Source of the DNA: CAJINA01 sp964647585
GTDB taxonomy: Bacteria; Desulfobacterota; Desulfobacteria; Desulfobacterales; CAJINA01
Direction: 5' to 3'
NCBI GenBank assembly: GCA_964647585.1
Contig: CAZYGG010000009.1
Coordinates: forward strand, 1-64,000
Length of the DNA stretch: 64,000 nt
Shown here: piece after piece, positions 48,963-58,032 of the stretch
Numbering within the stretch: position 1 is the stretch's first letter
Layout: each line of letters starts with the position of its first letter
The notes under the pieces: model-generated
What the model saw: the letters and a program-made list of their open reading frames with translations, nothing else
Database searches by the model: none
Told to the model about the DNA's origin: nothing
Made by a program: the position numbers and the translations under genes

Positions 48963-50981
48963 TCAGCTGACATTCATGTCAAGGATGCTGTCGCCGTCCC
49001 CCCAATCAATTTTATCGAGATCGACCCGGGGCAGTTCCTCCGGCCGTTTGCCGAAAAACGGAATATTCGGCACAAATTGGTGGCTTATGATGCCCACACC
49101 CACCAGAGCAAGGCCGATTACATCGGTCAGCAGGGTGGAACTGAGCAGAAACAGCCCGCCACCGACAAACAGCAGCCGCTCAAGCAGCGAGGTCGGTTTC
49201 AGAAAGTATCCAAACACCCCGGCTTCAATAAAGAACATGGCGATGATGACGGTGATCACGATCCAGAGGGTGCCAAGAACCGTGCCCCCCTGCATCAGGA
49301 TTGCCGGCTGGTAGATAAAGAAATATGGGATGATATAGCCCCCGAGACTCAACCCCATGGATATCATGGCAATCCGGACCCAAGATCCGCCGGAAATTGC
49401 CCGGGCGGTAAAAACCGCCACACACACGGGCGGTGTGATGCCAGCGGCAATGGCAAAATAAAAAATGAAAAGATGCGACGGCAGCGCCGGCAGGCCGAGG
49501 GTGACCAGTGCCGGCCCCAGAGCCGAGGCGGCAATCACATAGGCAGCTGTGGTTGACATGCCCATACCGAGAATGATGGCGACGACCATAACCGCCACGA
49601 GGGCCAGAAAGGCATTGGTACCGGCCAGGTTCACGATGAATTCAGAGATTTTAACGCCAAGACCGGTGGCATTGATCAACGTGACCACCACCTGGACACA
49701 GCTCATCATGACGATGAGCATGACCAGGGCGCCGTTGGCCGCCCGATAGAATGCCTGGAGGCTTATTTTAGCTCGCTTGGCGGTTTCCTTCCGGTTCAGC
49801 GGACCGCCCATGAACAGAAAGATGACCAGGGACGAAACCAGCGCCCAGCCGGCGCAGGTCTGGGGCGGAAGATATTGCACGAGCAGATAGATGAGAATCC
49901 CGATGGGAACGATCGTGTTCATCAGTTCCCGGGGATTGAACAGGTCGATCCATTTAGGGATCATCCTTGCTGGAAGTTTGCCCAGGCCGTATTTCCCTGC
50001 AAGCACATAGATGCCGCTGCCGATTCCCATAAAATAGCAGATGGCCGGGATAATGGCCGCAAACATAATCGCCATGTACTTGATCCCGAGAAGCTCAGCC
50101 ATGACGAAAGCCCCGGCCCCCATAATCGGCGGCATAATCTGGCCCCCCGAAGAGGCGGAGGCCTCAGTGGCCGCAGCAATTTCATCGTTATAGCCAAGCT
50201 TTTTCATGGTCGGAATGGTAAAGGTGCCGGTGGTGGCAACGTTGGCCACCGAAGAACCGGAAAGCATCCCCAGCCCGGCACTGGAAAGCAGCGCGATCTG
50301 GCCGGCGCCGCCCCGGATCCGTCCACCGGTGAAACGGGACCACTTGATGAAGGTGTTTCCCACCCCGCAGGCAAACAGGATCGGTCCGAGCAGGATAAAG
50401 ATCGCGATCAGGCGACTCGTCAGGTCGGTCAGAAGACCCCAGACCCCTTCAGTGGTCAGATAGAAAATGTAGAGCAGTTCTTCGAGGCCGTAGCCGGCGT
50501 GGCCGAGTTCCCCGGGAAGCAGGTCCCCGAAAAGTGCATAGGCGATAAACAGGCTCACCACGATCGGAACGATGTTTCCCAGGGTCCGGCGGGTTGCTTC
50601 AACCAGCATTATGAACAGGATCGCCCCAAGCACCAGATAATAGGTCTCGTAGGTGAGCGGGTTGCTGACGATCGGTTCCCAGTTCAGAATAATGAAGACG
50701 CACGGCGCACTTCCAAGCACAGTGAAGACGACATCGAGCAAAGACGGGGTGTTGTGCGTGCCAAACACCATTCGGGCGGCGGCCCCGGAAGGGCCCTTTT
50801 TCAACGCTTCCTTGCTGATCGGATAATTAATGAAAACCGCAAGCATGCCGAAGGTAAGGATAACGGCGCCTTGCAGGGCGGGATGGAAAGGGCGCCAGAG
50901 GGAAGTGAAAACGATAAAGGCCACGGCCAGCGCCGTGATCGCAACAATAACCCACTTCCAAACGCCTGTCAGTGCTCTCAT
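48963..50981 (-). CDS. TRAP transporter fused permease (DctQM-type, TAXI class)
   Basis: This 672-residue membrane protein has four or more N-terminal helices (the small-subunit part) and a long DctM-type region with repeats such as GMLSGSSVANVATTGTFTIPTMKKLGY and ASASSGGQIMPPIMGAGAFVMAELLG. Such fused permeases work with TAXI-type binding proteins to import organic acids using an Na+ or H+ gradient. AGGAGG precedes the ATG. The partner binding protein is at 51484 on the same strand. Confidence 0.93.
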   Translation of the reverse strand: MRALTGVWKWVIVAITALAVAFIVFTSLWRPFHPALQGAVILTFGMLAVFINYPISKEALKKGPSGAAARMVFGTHNTPSLLDVVFTVLGSAPCVFIILNWEPIVSNPLTYETYYLVLGAILFIMLVEATRRTLGNIVPIVVSLFIAYALFGDLLPGELGHAGYGLEELLYIFYLTTEGVWGLLTDLTSRLIAIFILLGPILFACGVGNTFIKWSRFTGGRIRGGAGQIALLSSAGLGMLSGSSVANVATTGTFTIPTMKKLGYNDEIAAATEASASSGGQIMPPIMGAGAFVMAELLGIKYMAIMFAAIIPAICYFMGIGSGIYVLAGKYGLGKLPARMIPKWIDLFNPRELMNTIVPIGILIYLLVQYLPPQTCAGWALVSSLVIFLFMGGPLNRKETAKRAKISLQAFYRAANGALVMLIVMMSCVQVVVTLINATGLGVKISEFIVNLAGTNAFLALVAVMVVAIILGMGMSTTAAYVIAASALGPALVTLGLPALPSHLFIFYFAIAAGITPPVCVAVFTARAISGGSWVRIAMISMGLSLGGYIIPYFFIYQPAILMQGGTVLGTLWIVITVIIAMFFIEAGVFGYFLKPTSLLERLLFVGGGLFLLSSTLLTDVIGLALVGVGIISHQFVPNIPFFGKRPEELPRVDLDKIDWGDGDSILDMNVS

Positions 50982-51071
50982 GAATGCCTCCTGTAAATCA
51001 ACTCATTATACCCGCTGATCCGGAACCTTCCGGGAGGATACGGTAAAAATCCTTCCGGAAGGTTCCTGGGG

Positions 51072-51467
51072 TTAAGGTTTTTTGATCTCCACCTTACAAA
51101 TAGCTTCGCTGCCCTTGTCGCCGGTGGCTACCAGGTCCCAGTAACCTTGAATGGCTACATATTTATGGGGATAGTTCGTCTTGGCCGCAAAGGCACCGTC
51201 CTGTCCGGCCTGGATGGTCTTACCCTTCCTGCCAACAATGATCGGTACATCTTCCATGTTCAATACCAGTTCAATAACTTCACCGGGGGTGAACCCGCTT
51301 CCAGTCACGTCCATAACCTTCCCGGGAATCCCTGAACCGGAAGCGGCGATAGCCGGCGCTGCTTTTTTCGATGCGACCCCCTTGCCCGCGCAGCCGGAAA
51401 AAGCCAGCGTCAGGGCCAGAGTCAGAACAATCGCGATCCCAATATGAATTTTCAGTAGTTTTTTCAT
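51072..51467 (-). CDS. Small lipoprotein with IPT/Ig-like domain
   Basis: This 131-residue exported protein has a signal peptide and lipobox FSGC at about residue 26. It then has VMDVTGSGFTPGEVIELVLNMEDVPIIVGRKGKTIQAGQDGAF, a pattern of IPT/Ig-like or pilus-type beta domains, and VAIQGYWDLVATGDKGSEAICKVEI. The ATG at 51467 has AAGGAGG upstream, while the TTG at 51470 is too close. It lies between the TAXI binding protein and the permease genes and may be an accessory envelope component of the transporter. Function unknown. Confidence 0.75.
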   Translation of the reverse strand: MKKLLKIHIGIAIVLTLALTLAFSGCAGKGVASKKAAPAIAASGSGIPGKVMDVTGSGFTPGEVIELVLNMEDVPIIVGRKGKTIQAGQDGAFAAKTNYPHKYVAIQGYWDLVATGDKGSEAICKVEIKKP

Positions 51468-51483
51468 CAAAACCTCCTTTTAC

Positions 51484-52476
51484 TTATCGTGCTTCGGGCG
51501 GAATGAGTTTGTCCGGAACCGTAAAGCCGAGTTCCCGATAGGCCTTGACGGCACCCTTGTGAAGGGGGACTTCCATAAAATTGACCGTATGATTCCACAT
51601 GTCGCTCCAATTCCCGTCCCGGGCAATGGGAACCGACGATCCAATCTTTTCCCGATGTTTATACGCGGACATAACAATCTTGTAGATCACGTCTTCGGAA
51701 ACCCGCGTGTGGCTGTAATCTCCGCAGGCATAGGCCAGGCAGAGGACCGGTTCGGTCTGGCCCTCGTAGGTATTCGCCGGAAGTGTTTTTTCCAGGGCAT
51801 GCCTGGGCCAGGCTTTTTCGAATTTGGCCAGATCGTCCTGGGTAACGGGCAGAAACACCACTTCCATGGTCGACTGGATCTCAAGAATGGAGGAATCGAG
51901 GGGGCCAATGCGGTAAAAGGCATCGACTGACCCGGCTTTCATGGCGTCGATCCCCGAGGAGATCCCCATGAGTTTATATTCAGCTTTGATACCCAGAGAT
52001 TCGAGGAACATTCTGGACAACCGCCCCCCGGTGGTACCGGGGCTCATAACGTAAGGCCGGCCGTTGAGTTCATAGATGCTGTTGATGTTCCGGTCTTTGA
52101 CGGCAACCTGGAGAACCGGCGCAACATATCCGCCCCACAGGCCGCGAAGTTGATCGTCGCCCTTTCCCTTGAAATCAGCGATCCCTTTGTAACAGGCATA
52201 AGCCGCCAGATTGTGGGTGAGCCCGCAGTGGACCAGGCCTTTCTGGAGCCTGAGTATATTGTCGAGAAACCCGCCGGTCTCCATGGGGGAAATTGAGACC
52301 TGCCCCTTGAGATCCTTGTTGACCGATCTTGCCATGGTCGTAACATAAGCGAACGAGCCGATTCGGGGCGATACAGCCCCCCACTTGAGCCGGACTACCT
52401 TTGCGGCGAACACATCCGTCGCCGTGAATGCGGCCAGTGTCATAACGATCATTGTCGCAATTAAAGCCCTCTTCAT
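51484..52476 (-). CDS. TAXI-family TRAP solute-binding protein
   Basis: This 330-residue periplasmic protein has a signal peptide (MKRALIATMIVMTLAAFTATDVFAA). It has the TAXI-type pattern LKWGAVSPRIGSFAYVTTMARSVNKDL, RPYVMSPGTTGGRLSRMFLESLGI and the GSVDAFYRIGPLDSSI region. It delivers a substrate, probably an organic acid, to the fused TRAP permease. GGAGG precedes the ATG. It is the second gene of the locus after the CoA-transferase. Confidence 0.93.
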   Translation of the reverse strand: MKRALIATMIVMTLAAFTATDVFAAKVVRLKWGAVSPRIGSFAYVTTMARSVNKDLKGQVSISPMETGGFLDNILRLQKGLVHCGLTHNLAAYACYKGIADFKGKGDDQLRGLWGGYVAPVLQVAVKDRNINSIYELNGRPYVMSPGTTGGRLSRMFLESLGIKAEYKLMGISSGIDAMKAGSVDAFYRIGPLDSSILEIQSTMEVVFLPVTQDDLAKFEKAWPRHALEKTLPANTYEGQTEPVLCLAYACGDYSHTRVSEDVIYKIVMSAYKHREKIGSSVPIARDGNWSDMWNHTVNFMEVPLHKGAVKAYRELGFTVPDKLIPPEAR

Positions 52477-52566
52477 GGTTTCCTCCTTTACGGTTTATGA
52501 ATACATCTGCGCGTGGTTCATGCCACGCTATTTTTCAAATCTGTAAAACAAAGGCGCGCCCGTATA

Positions 52567-53766
52567 TCAGGCACTCACGTACTGCCGGACGATATCGTCG
52601 GCTTTCAGCGCCCGAATCTTTTCATCGGTATATCCGAATTCCTGCAGGATTTCTTCCGTGTGCTCACCGAGAAGCGGCGGCATCCGCCGGATCTCTCCCG
52701 GGGTTGCGGAAAGCTTGGTGGGGATACCGAGCATCTTAATCCGTCCCCGCAGTTCATCTTCCATTTCAACAACCATCTCACGGGCCTTGGTCTGCTCCAG
52801 TTCGAGAGCCTCTTTAACGGTGCGAACTTTTCCGCACGGAACTTTCCCCTCCGTTAGAAGAGTCATCCAGGTATCAGTATCCTTTTTCCGGGTAGTTTCC
52901 TCAATTTCGTCTTTCAGAGATAGATGGTTTTCATTGCGCTCCTTGAGGGTTAAAAACCGGGGGTCATCCAGCAGATCATTCCGGTTGAGAACACGGGCGC
53001 AAAGGTTTTCCCATAGCCGCTGGCTTCCGGCACCAATGATCACGTAACCATCTTTGGTTTGAAACGTGCCGTAGGGCGTCTGCTGGGGATGACGGTTTCC
53101 GGTTCTCACCGGCGTCTCCCCGGTGGCGAAATAGTGCCCGGCCTGATAGGTGAGCAGCGCCAGCATGCCGTCCATCATAGCACTGTCGACATGCTGGCCC
53201 TCGCCGGTCTTTTCCCGGGCGATCAGAGCGGAATAAATACCGCTTAGGCCATAAAATGCACCGACAAAATCAGTCAGGCCGATGCCCACCCGGGTCGGGA
53301 CATCGAACCCGGTGATGTCCATAAAACCGGTGTCGCCCTGGACAGAAACGTCAAACCCGGATTTACTTTGAAACGGACCGGTTTGTCCATAGGCGGTAAT
53401 GGAACAGTAGACAATACGCGGGTTGATTTCATGAACCGCCTCCCAGGAAAGGCCCATTTTTTTCATCAGGCCCGGGCGGAAATTTTCCACGAGAACATCG
53501 CTCTTTTCGATCATCCGTTTGACGATCTCGATCCCTTCTGGATTTCTTAGGTCCAGCGCGATACTACGCTTATTTTTGTTGAGGGATATAAAATAGTAGC
53601 TGTTGTCCCCTGCGAACGGCCCCCAGCTTCGCAATTGGTCCCCCCGATCCACGGGCGATTCGATTTTGACCACATCAGCGCCGTGGTCGGCCAGTTGCAT
53701 GGAACAAAAAGTGCCGGAAACGAAACGGGTAAAATCAACGACCTTCAAACCTTCCAGAGCAAGCAT
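52567..53766 (-). CDS. Family III CoA-transferase (CaiB/BaiF type)
   Basis: This 399-residue protein has the family pattern LEGLKVVDFTRFVSGTFCSMQLADHGADVVKIE, LDLRNPEGIEIVKRMIEKSDVLVENFRPG, and the region with the likely catalytic Asp (VGIGLTDFVGAFYGLSGIYSALIAREKTGEGQ). It moves CoA between carboxylic acids. Together with the AMP-forming ligase it gives two ways to activate the imported acid. AGGAGG precedes the ATG. It leads the minus-strand locus and diverges from the FadR-type regulator. Confidence 0.93.
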   Translation of the reverse strand: MLALEGLKVVDFTRFVSGTFCSMQLADHGADVVKIESPVDRGDQLRSWGPFAGDNSYYFISLNKNKRSIALDLRNPEGIEIVKRMIEKSDVLVENFRPGLMKKMGLSWEAVHEINPRIVYCSITAYGQTGPFQSKSGFDVSVQGDTGFMDITGFDVPTRVGIGLTDFVGAFYGLSGIYSALIAREKTGEGQHVDSAMMDGMLALLTYQAGHYFATGETPVRTGNRHPQQTPYGTFQTKDGYVIIGAGSQRLWENLCARVLNRNDLLDDPRFLTLKERNENHLSLKDEIEETTRKKDTDTWMTLLTEGKVPCGKVRTVKEALELEQTKAREMVVEMEDELRGRIKMLGIPTKLSATPGEIRRMPPLLGEHTEEILQEFGYTDEKIRALKADDIVRQYVSA

Positions 53767-53876
53767 CTTCCACCTCCTAAAGTGTTACAGGCAGGCGTCT
53801 TTTTCGAGCCTGCCGTGGGGATCACGCATTGAACACACGGGTATCTTACTTTTGGGGTAAATAATATTATATAATG

Positions 53877-53903
53877 TTGTATGTCAAGTATAAAATACTA
53901 CAA
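53877..53903. promoter_or_regulatory. Candidate operator of the FadR-type regulator
   Basis: AGTAT-AAA-ATACT (53887-53899) is a perfect inverted repeat nested within TTGTA (53877-53881) and TACAA (53899-53903). It lies between the divergent CoA-transferase and regulator genes, where an autoregulating FadR-type protein would bind. Confidence 0.5.
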
Positions 53904-53916
53904 TATACTTTATGGT

Positions 53917-53946
53917 TTGACATTCAACCCAAAGTCCCCATAGTAT
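53917..53946 (+). promoter_or_regulatory. Promoter of the FadR-type regulator
   Basis: TTGACA (53917-53922) and TAGTAT (53941-53946) are separated by 18 bases. The start would be near 53953, about 20 bases before the ATG, and the candidate operator lies just upstream. Confidence 0.6.
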
Positions 53947-53973
53947 GGTGTATCTTTAGATTGAAATGGAACG

Positions 53974-54693
53974 ATGCAGATGATCCGAAAACTGAAAATT
54001 TTGAGAGTACCAAAGCTTTCTGATCAGATTTCCGACTTTTTCATCTCCGAAATCGAGAACGGAACCCTTCAGCCGGGTGACCTCCTCCCTTCGGAAGCCG
54101 AACTTTCCGAGCAGTTCAAAGTCAGCCGAACGGTGATCCGGGAGGCGCTGGGGCGCTTGAAATACGATGGGCTTCTGGAATCGAGCCAGGGCAGCCGGTC
54201 GAAGGTGGCCGAAGACAGCGCCAATCGGGTTTTTCGCATGAACCGGCTTGAAGCAAGCAATATGGCCGAAATTGGCTTCCTGTACGAGTTCCGCTCGATT
54301 TTAGAGAGCGAAGCCGCCGCACTGGCAGCAAAGCGGCGCACCGATGGAGACTTGAAAGAGATGAAGCGGATAATCGAGGTCTTGAATCGGGCCAGTGCCG
54401 AACGACACGACGGGACCGCCGCGAATGTCAATTTTCACAAAAAGATAACCGATGCAAGCAAAAATCCCTACCTGAGTGATTTCATGAAATTTCTCGGAAG
54501 CAAAATCCGCGACTTGGTACAGGCCGACCGGGACAGTTCGCAACAGGTAGGCCTGCCCCCTGAAGTGCAAAAAGAGCATATTGCGATTTTCGAGTCGATT
54601 TCCCGAAAAGATTCCGAGAAAGCGCGTGAGTCTGTAAAGATCCATCTCCACAACGCTGCCAAGCGCCGCGGCCTGCCCATTAAAGTGACATGA
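53974..54693 (+). CDS. FadR-subfamily GntR regulator (FCD domain)
   Basis: This 239-residue protein has an N-terminal winged helix (about residues 8-75: LSDQISDFFISEIENGTLQPGDLLPSEAELSEQFKVSRTVIREALGRLKYDGLLESSQGSRSKV). An all-helical FCD effector domain covers about 95-230 (LYEFRSILESEAAALAAKRRTDGDL...NVNFHKKITDASKNPYLSDF), with metal-site-type His. It probably represses the divergent CoA-transferase/TRAP genes until an acid ligand binds. ATG 53974 or 53980 could be used. Confidence 0.92.
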   Translation: MQMIRKLKILRVPKLSDQISDFFISEIENGTLQPGDLLPSEAELSEQFKVSRTVIREALGRLKYDGLLESSQGSRSKVAEDSANRVFRMNRLEASNMAEIGFLYEFRSILESEAAALAAKRRTDGDLKEMKRIIEVLNRASAERHDGTAANVNFHKKITDASKNPYLSDFMKFLGSKIRDLVQADRDSSQQVGLPPEVQKEHIAIFESISRKDSEKARESVKIHLHNAAKRRGLPIKVT

Positions 54694-55011
54694 CCTTCGG
54701 ATTTCGTATTCATTAACATGTCATGGACGTTGTCCCGGTACCTGTTATACACAGTCAACAAACTCGTGTCGGTTTTCGGCGGTTCGCTATATACCGGCAA
54801 AACATCGATAGGCGGTGCTTTCGCTTTCATTTTCCGAAGTCCCTCCAATATATAGAGGCGATAAGGGTCAAAGCGATACTTGGTTTTACTGCTGATCCCC
54901 TACATATCACAAGGTTAAAAACCTTGGGACATCTCCACCAAATCACCATAGCATGCACAGTATCGAAACTGCACACTTGCGACCATTAGTCCTCAGTTAC
55001 ATGGATACGGA
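54694..55011. other. Intergenic region with a possible minus-strand gene remnant
   Basis: A minus-strand frame opens after a stop near 54900 and reads YRFDPYRLYILEGLRKMK...PPKTDTSLLTVYNRYRD before running into the regulator gene. The composition looks protein-like, but there is no start or ribosome site and I do not recognise it. Nothing else was found. Confidence 0.35.
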
Positions 55012-55050
55012 AAAAGGCGTGGATTATCTGCAATAATCCACGCCTTCTTT
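55012..55050. terminator. Bidirectional terminator
   Basis: AAGGCGTGGATTAT (55014-55027) and ATAATCCACGCCTT (55033-55046) form a perfect 14-bp stem with loop CTGCA. It is T-rich after the right arm and A-rich before the left arm. It serves proBA (minus) and any plus-strand transcript. Confidence 0.8.
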
Positions 55051-55150
55051 ATATCTTGGCCACAGCCCTATATGATAAAATAGAATTGTCGTATCTTTTC
55101 GGTTTCCCCCTATTCGGGAGGCCCCCGGCCACCCCGCTCACGGGTGCTGC

Positions 55151-56407
55151 CTACTCTCGAATCTGCCCGTCTCCGAACACTACAAATTTGGTGGTGGTCA
55201 GTTCCTTGAGGCCCATGGGGCCAAAGGCGTGCAGCTTGGACGTGCTGATCCCCATCTCCGCCCCCAGGCCGAGTTGCCCGCCGTCATTAAACCGGGTGGA
55301 CGCATTCACCAGAACCACCGACGAATCGATCGCCTGCACAAACTGCCGGGCCCGCCCGTAATGATTGGTCACAATCGCTTCGGTGTGGCTGGAGCTGTAA
55401 GCGGCAATGTGCGCGACAGCCTGATCCATATGGTCCACCACCTTGATGGCAATAATCAAATCAAGAAATTCGGCCGGCCAGTCGGCTTCCACGGCCGGCT
55501 TTATCCCGGGCAGGATTGCGGCGGTCTGCGGACAGCCCCGCATCTCAACGCTGGCAGCGGTGAACCGCTCTCCCATAGCGGGTAAAAATGCGCCGGCCAC
55601 ATCCTTATGGACCAGCAGCGTTTCCAGAGCATTGCAGACCCCCGGGCGCTGGACTTTGGCGTTAAAGCAAATCTCAGTCGCCATGGCAAGGTCTGCATCC
55701 GCATCCACGTAGACATGACAAACACCTTTATAATGCTTGAGAACCGGAATTTTAGAATGGGCGACCACGAAACGGATCAGGCCCTCGCCGCCCCGGGGGA
55801 TGATCAGGTCCACGAAATCTTCCTGTTCCAGCAGGATATTGACCGCGGCCCGGTCCCGGACGGGTACGACCTGAACAGCCCCCTCCGGCAGATGTGCATC
55901 CACCAGCGCCTTTCTGATAATCGCGGCCAGAACCTGGTTGGAATGGAGCGCCTCGGAGCCGCCCCGCAGGATAGCGGCATTCCCCGATTTAAGACAAAGC
56001 CCGGCAGCGTCAATGGTCACATTCGGCCGGGATTCGTAGATGATGCCGATCACCCCCAGGGGTATGCGCACCCGGGAAACCTGGAGGCCATTCGGCCGCA
56101 GGATGGTTTCATCGGCGGTCCCCACCGGATCAGAAAGCCCGACCACCTCCCGCAGCCCATCTGCCATGGAGCGGATAGTCCCGTCACTGATGGTCAGGCG
56201 ATCGATCATGGCAGCGCTGAGTCCTTTGTCCCGCGCATACGCCAGATCTCTGGCATTTTCCGATTTTATCCGGTCGGCCTCTTTCTCGATAGATTCGGCA
56301 ATGGCCAGTAACACCCTGTTTTTACGCTCGGAAGGACAGCGCGCCATCTCCCGGGCGGCAGCCCTGGCCGCCTGGGCCATTTCAACAATCGTCGTTTCTA
56401 AAGACAT
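55151..56407 (-). CDS. proA: Gamma-glutamyl phosphate reductase
   Basis: This 418-residue aldehyde-dehydrogenase-fold enzyme reduces glutamyl-5-phosphate with NADPH in proline synthesis. The motifs are GVIGIIYESRPNVTIDAAGLCLKSGNAAILRGG, the active-site Cys in KVQRPGVCNALETLLVHKD, and LGLGAEMGISTSKLHAFGPMGL. GGGAGAG precedes the ATG. It lies 30 bases after proB and forms the usual proBA pair in reverse chromosomal order. Confidence 0.96.
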   Translation of the reverse strand: MSLETTIVEMAQAARAAAREMARCPSERKNRVLLAIAESIEKEADRIKSENARDLAYARDKGLSAAMIDRLTISDGTIRSMADGLREVVGLSDPVGTADETILRPNGLQVSRVRIPLGVIGIIYESRPNVTIDAAGLCLKSGNAAILRGGSEALHSNQVLAAIIRKALVDAHLPEGAVQVVPVRDRAAVNILLEQEDFVDLIIPRGGEGLIRFVVAHSKIPVLKHYKGVCHVYVDADADLAMATEICFNAKVQRPGVCNALETLLVHKDVAGAFLPAMGERFTAASVEMRGCPQTAAILPGIKPAVEADWPAEFLDLIIAIKVVDHMDQAVAHIAAYSSSHTEAIVTNHYGRARQFVQAIDSSVVLVNASTRFNDGGQLGLGAEMGISTSKLHAFGPMGLKELTTTKFVVFGDGQIRE

Positions 56408-56437
56408 AAATTCTCTCCCGCCGGGATGGCCTGATTT

Positions 56438-57568
56438 TCAATCCTGGCATGTAAGGGCCAGATTGTCCCTGTGGATGACTTCATCGTAAGGCTTCTCGCC
56501 CAGGCATTGTTCCACGGCACTGGTTCGCAATCCCATTATTTTACGGATATCCGTCGCACTATAGTTTACCAGCCCGGTTCCTAACTCTTTATCGCTCCCG
56601 GTTTTCAGGGTCACCGGGGCCCCTTTCTGAAAGTCCCCCTCAACTCCCACAATGCCACTGGGAAGCAGGCTCTTGCCATTACCGACAATCGCCTTTGCCG
56701 CCCCCGGGTCGATGCGAATGGCGCCTTTCGGCTTCAGCGTGTAAGCCAGCCAGCTCTTGCGACTGGCCAGCCGTTCTTTGCGGGGAATAAAAAAAGTGCC
56801 GGTTTCATCGCCTTTCATCAGGGCTTTCAGGATACCGGGCCGCCCACCGTTGGCAATCACCATGGGCACACCGGCAGCGGTCACTTTCCGGGCAGCCTTG
56901 ATTTTACTTGACATCCCCCCCCTTCCCAGGGGGCCGGGAATGTCACCGGCCATTTTTTCGATATCGCTGTCAAGCCTGGCGAGTTCCGGTATGAGCTGCG
57001 CATCGGTATGCACCCGGGGATCCCGGGTGTAGAGTCCATCGATATCGGTCAGCAGGATAAGCAGATCGGCGTCCATGAGCAGGGTGATCATAGCGGCCAG
57101 ATTATCATTGTCACCGACTTTAATCTCTTCCACCATGACGGTATCGTTTTCGTTGATCACCGGGACAATCCGCCAGTCAATCAGGGTATTCAGGGTATTG
57201 CGTATATTCAGGTAGCGCTGCCGGTCATCCAGGTCCTCGCTGGTCAGCAGAATCTGAGCCACTTTCCGGCCATAGATGTGGAAGGCCCTTTCATACTCCA
57301 TGATCAGACCGGCCTGCCCCACTGCGGATACAGCCTGTCGTTTGGGAATTTCATCCGGGCGCCGGTCGAGACCGATCTTCTTCACCCCGGAGGCCATCGC
57401 CCCGGACGAAACCAGAATTACTTCCAGCCCGGCATCCATCAGATCACTGATCTGCCCGCTGAGGGCATACATCACCGGTAGGTTGAGCCCCTGGTCTCGC
57501 GTCAGAACGTTGGACCCAACCTTCACAACAACGCGTTGAGCTGATGTAAAACAGGCGTTTCGGTTCAT
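56438..57568 (-). CDS. proB: Glutamate 5-kinase with PUA domain
   Basis: This 376-residue kinase makes glutamyl-5-phosphate, the committed step of proline synthesis. The amino acid kinase domain has VVVKVGSNVLT, PVINENDTVMVEEIKVGDNDNLAAMIT and GRGGMSSKIKAARKVTAAGVPMVIANG. The C-terminal PUA domain is about residues 275-365. ATG 57568 is preferred over GTG 57574, because GGATGGG is spaced properly from it. Proline also acts as a compatible solute, which would fit a marine or saline habitat (inference). Confidence 0.96.
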   Translation of the reverse strand: MNRNACFTSAQRVVVKVGSNVLTRDQGLNLPVMYALSGQISDLMDAGLEVILVSSGAMASGVKKIGLDRRPDEIPKRQAVSAVGQAGLIMEYERAFHIYGRKVAQILLTSEDLDDRQRYLNIRNTLNTLIDWRIVPVINENDTVMVEEIKVGDNDNLAAMITLLMDADLLILLTDIDGLYTRDPRVHTDAQLIPELARLDSDIEKMAGDIPGPLGRGGMSSKIKAARKVTAAGVPMVIANGGRPGILKALMKGDETGTFFIPRKERLASRKSWLAYTLKPKGAIRIDPGAAKAIVGNGKSLLPSGIVGVEGDFQKGAPVTLKTGSDKELGTGLVNYSATDIRKIMGLRTSAVEQCLGEKPYDEVIHRDNLALTCQD

Positions 57569-57574
57569 TTTCAC

Positions 57575-58032
57575 CCATCCGGATTAATCGCTATCGTAAA
57601 ATGGTTCCGGCCTTCGGCAACACTGCCGGAAAATGGTAATTTTTTTGAATACTGGATGGAACCCGGGTTGTCAAGCAGCCTTTCCGCAAACGCCTGACTG
57701 CAGATAAGCGCTGGACATTCTGGGCAATTCAAGTTAAATTCCCGCTATCACATATCTGTAAAGAATCCTGGCCCGGAAAACCAGGCTTTGGATTGCCCCG
57801 TAAGGGGCCTACAACCAAAGCACTCAATCTTTGCGTGGCCGGATTCAGGGTTTCAGGTTGAAGACTGAAGGCTGAAGAAAAACCTTGCAAACCGTTCTTT
57901 CCGATTTCAGTTATCCGACATAAAAAAAGAGATGCTGTCTGATAAATATAAATTCTCGACCCGGCCCGCCCGTCTGGGCGGCACTCGCTTGCATATTGCC
58001 GCATCCGGGAAAATACGGTATTGATACAGACC
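57575..58032. other. Leader region upstream of the RSH gene
   Basis: No gene is seen. GTAAAGAATCCTGGCCC (57758-57774) with CCAGG at 57781-57785 repeats the segment before the ATP synthase operon at 25759. It is followed by nested arms CTTTGG...CCAAAG enclosing GCCCC-GTAA-GGGGC (about 57785-57819). A CCGGC/GCCGG hairpin lies near 57610. Both copies of the first segment point toward the downstream gene from about 240-275 bases. Confidence 0.45.

Noticed and set aside
47954..48970. 338-codon plus-strand frame across the ligase and MBL genes
   Set aside because: Antisense to two genes with clear catalytic motifs; Arg/Pro/Gly-rich mirrored composition.
49875..50996. 373-codon plus-strand frame opposite the TRAP permease
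   Set aside because: Its His/Asp/Gln/Arg-rich composition is the usual antisense of hydrophobic codons. There is no start signal.
55607..56311. 234-codon plus-strand frame opposite proA
   Set aside because: Antisense to proA with no supporting signals.
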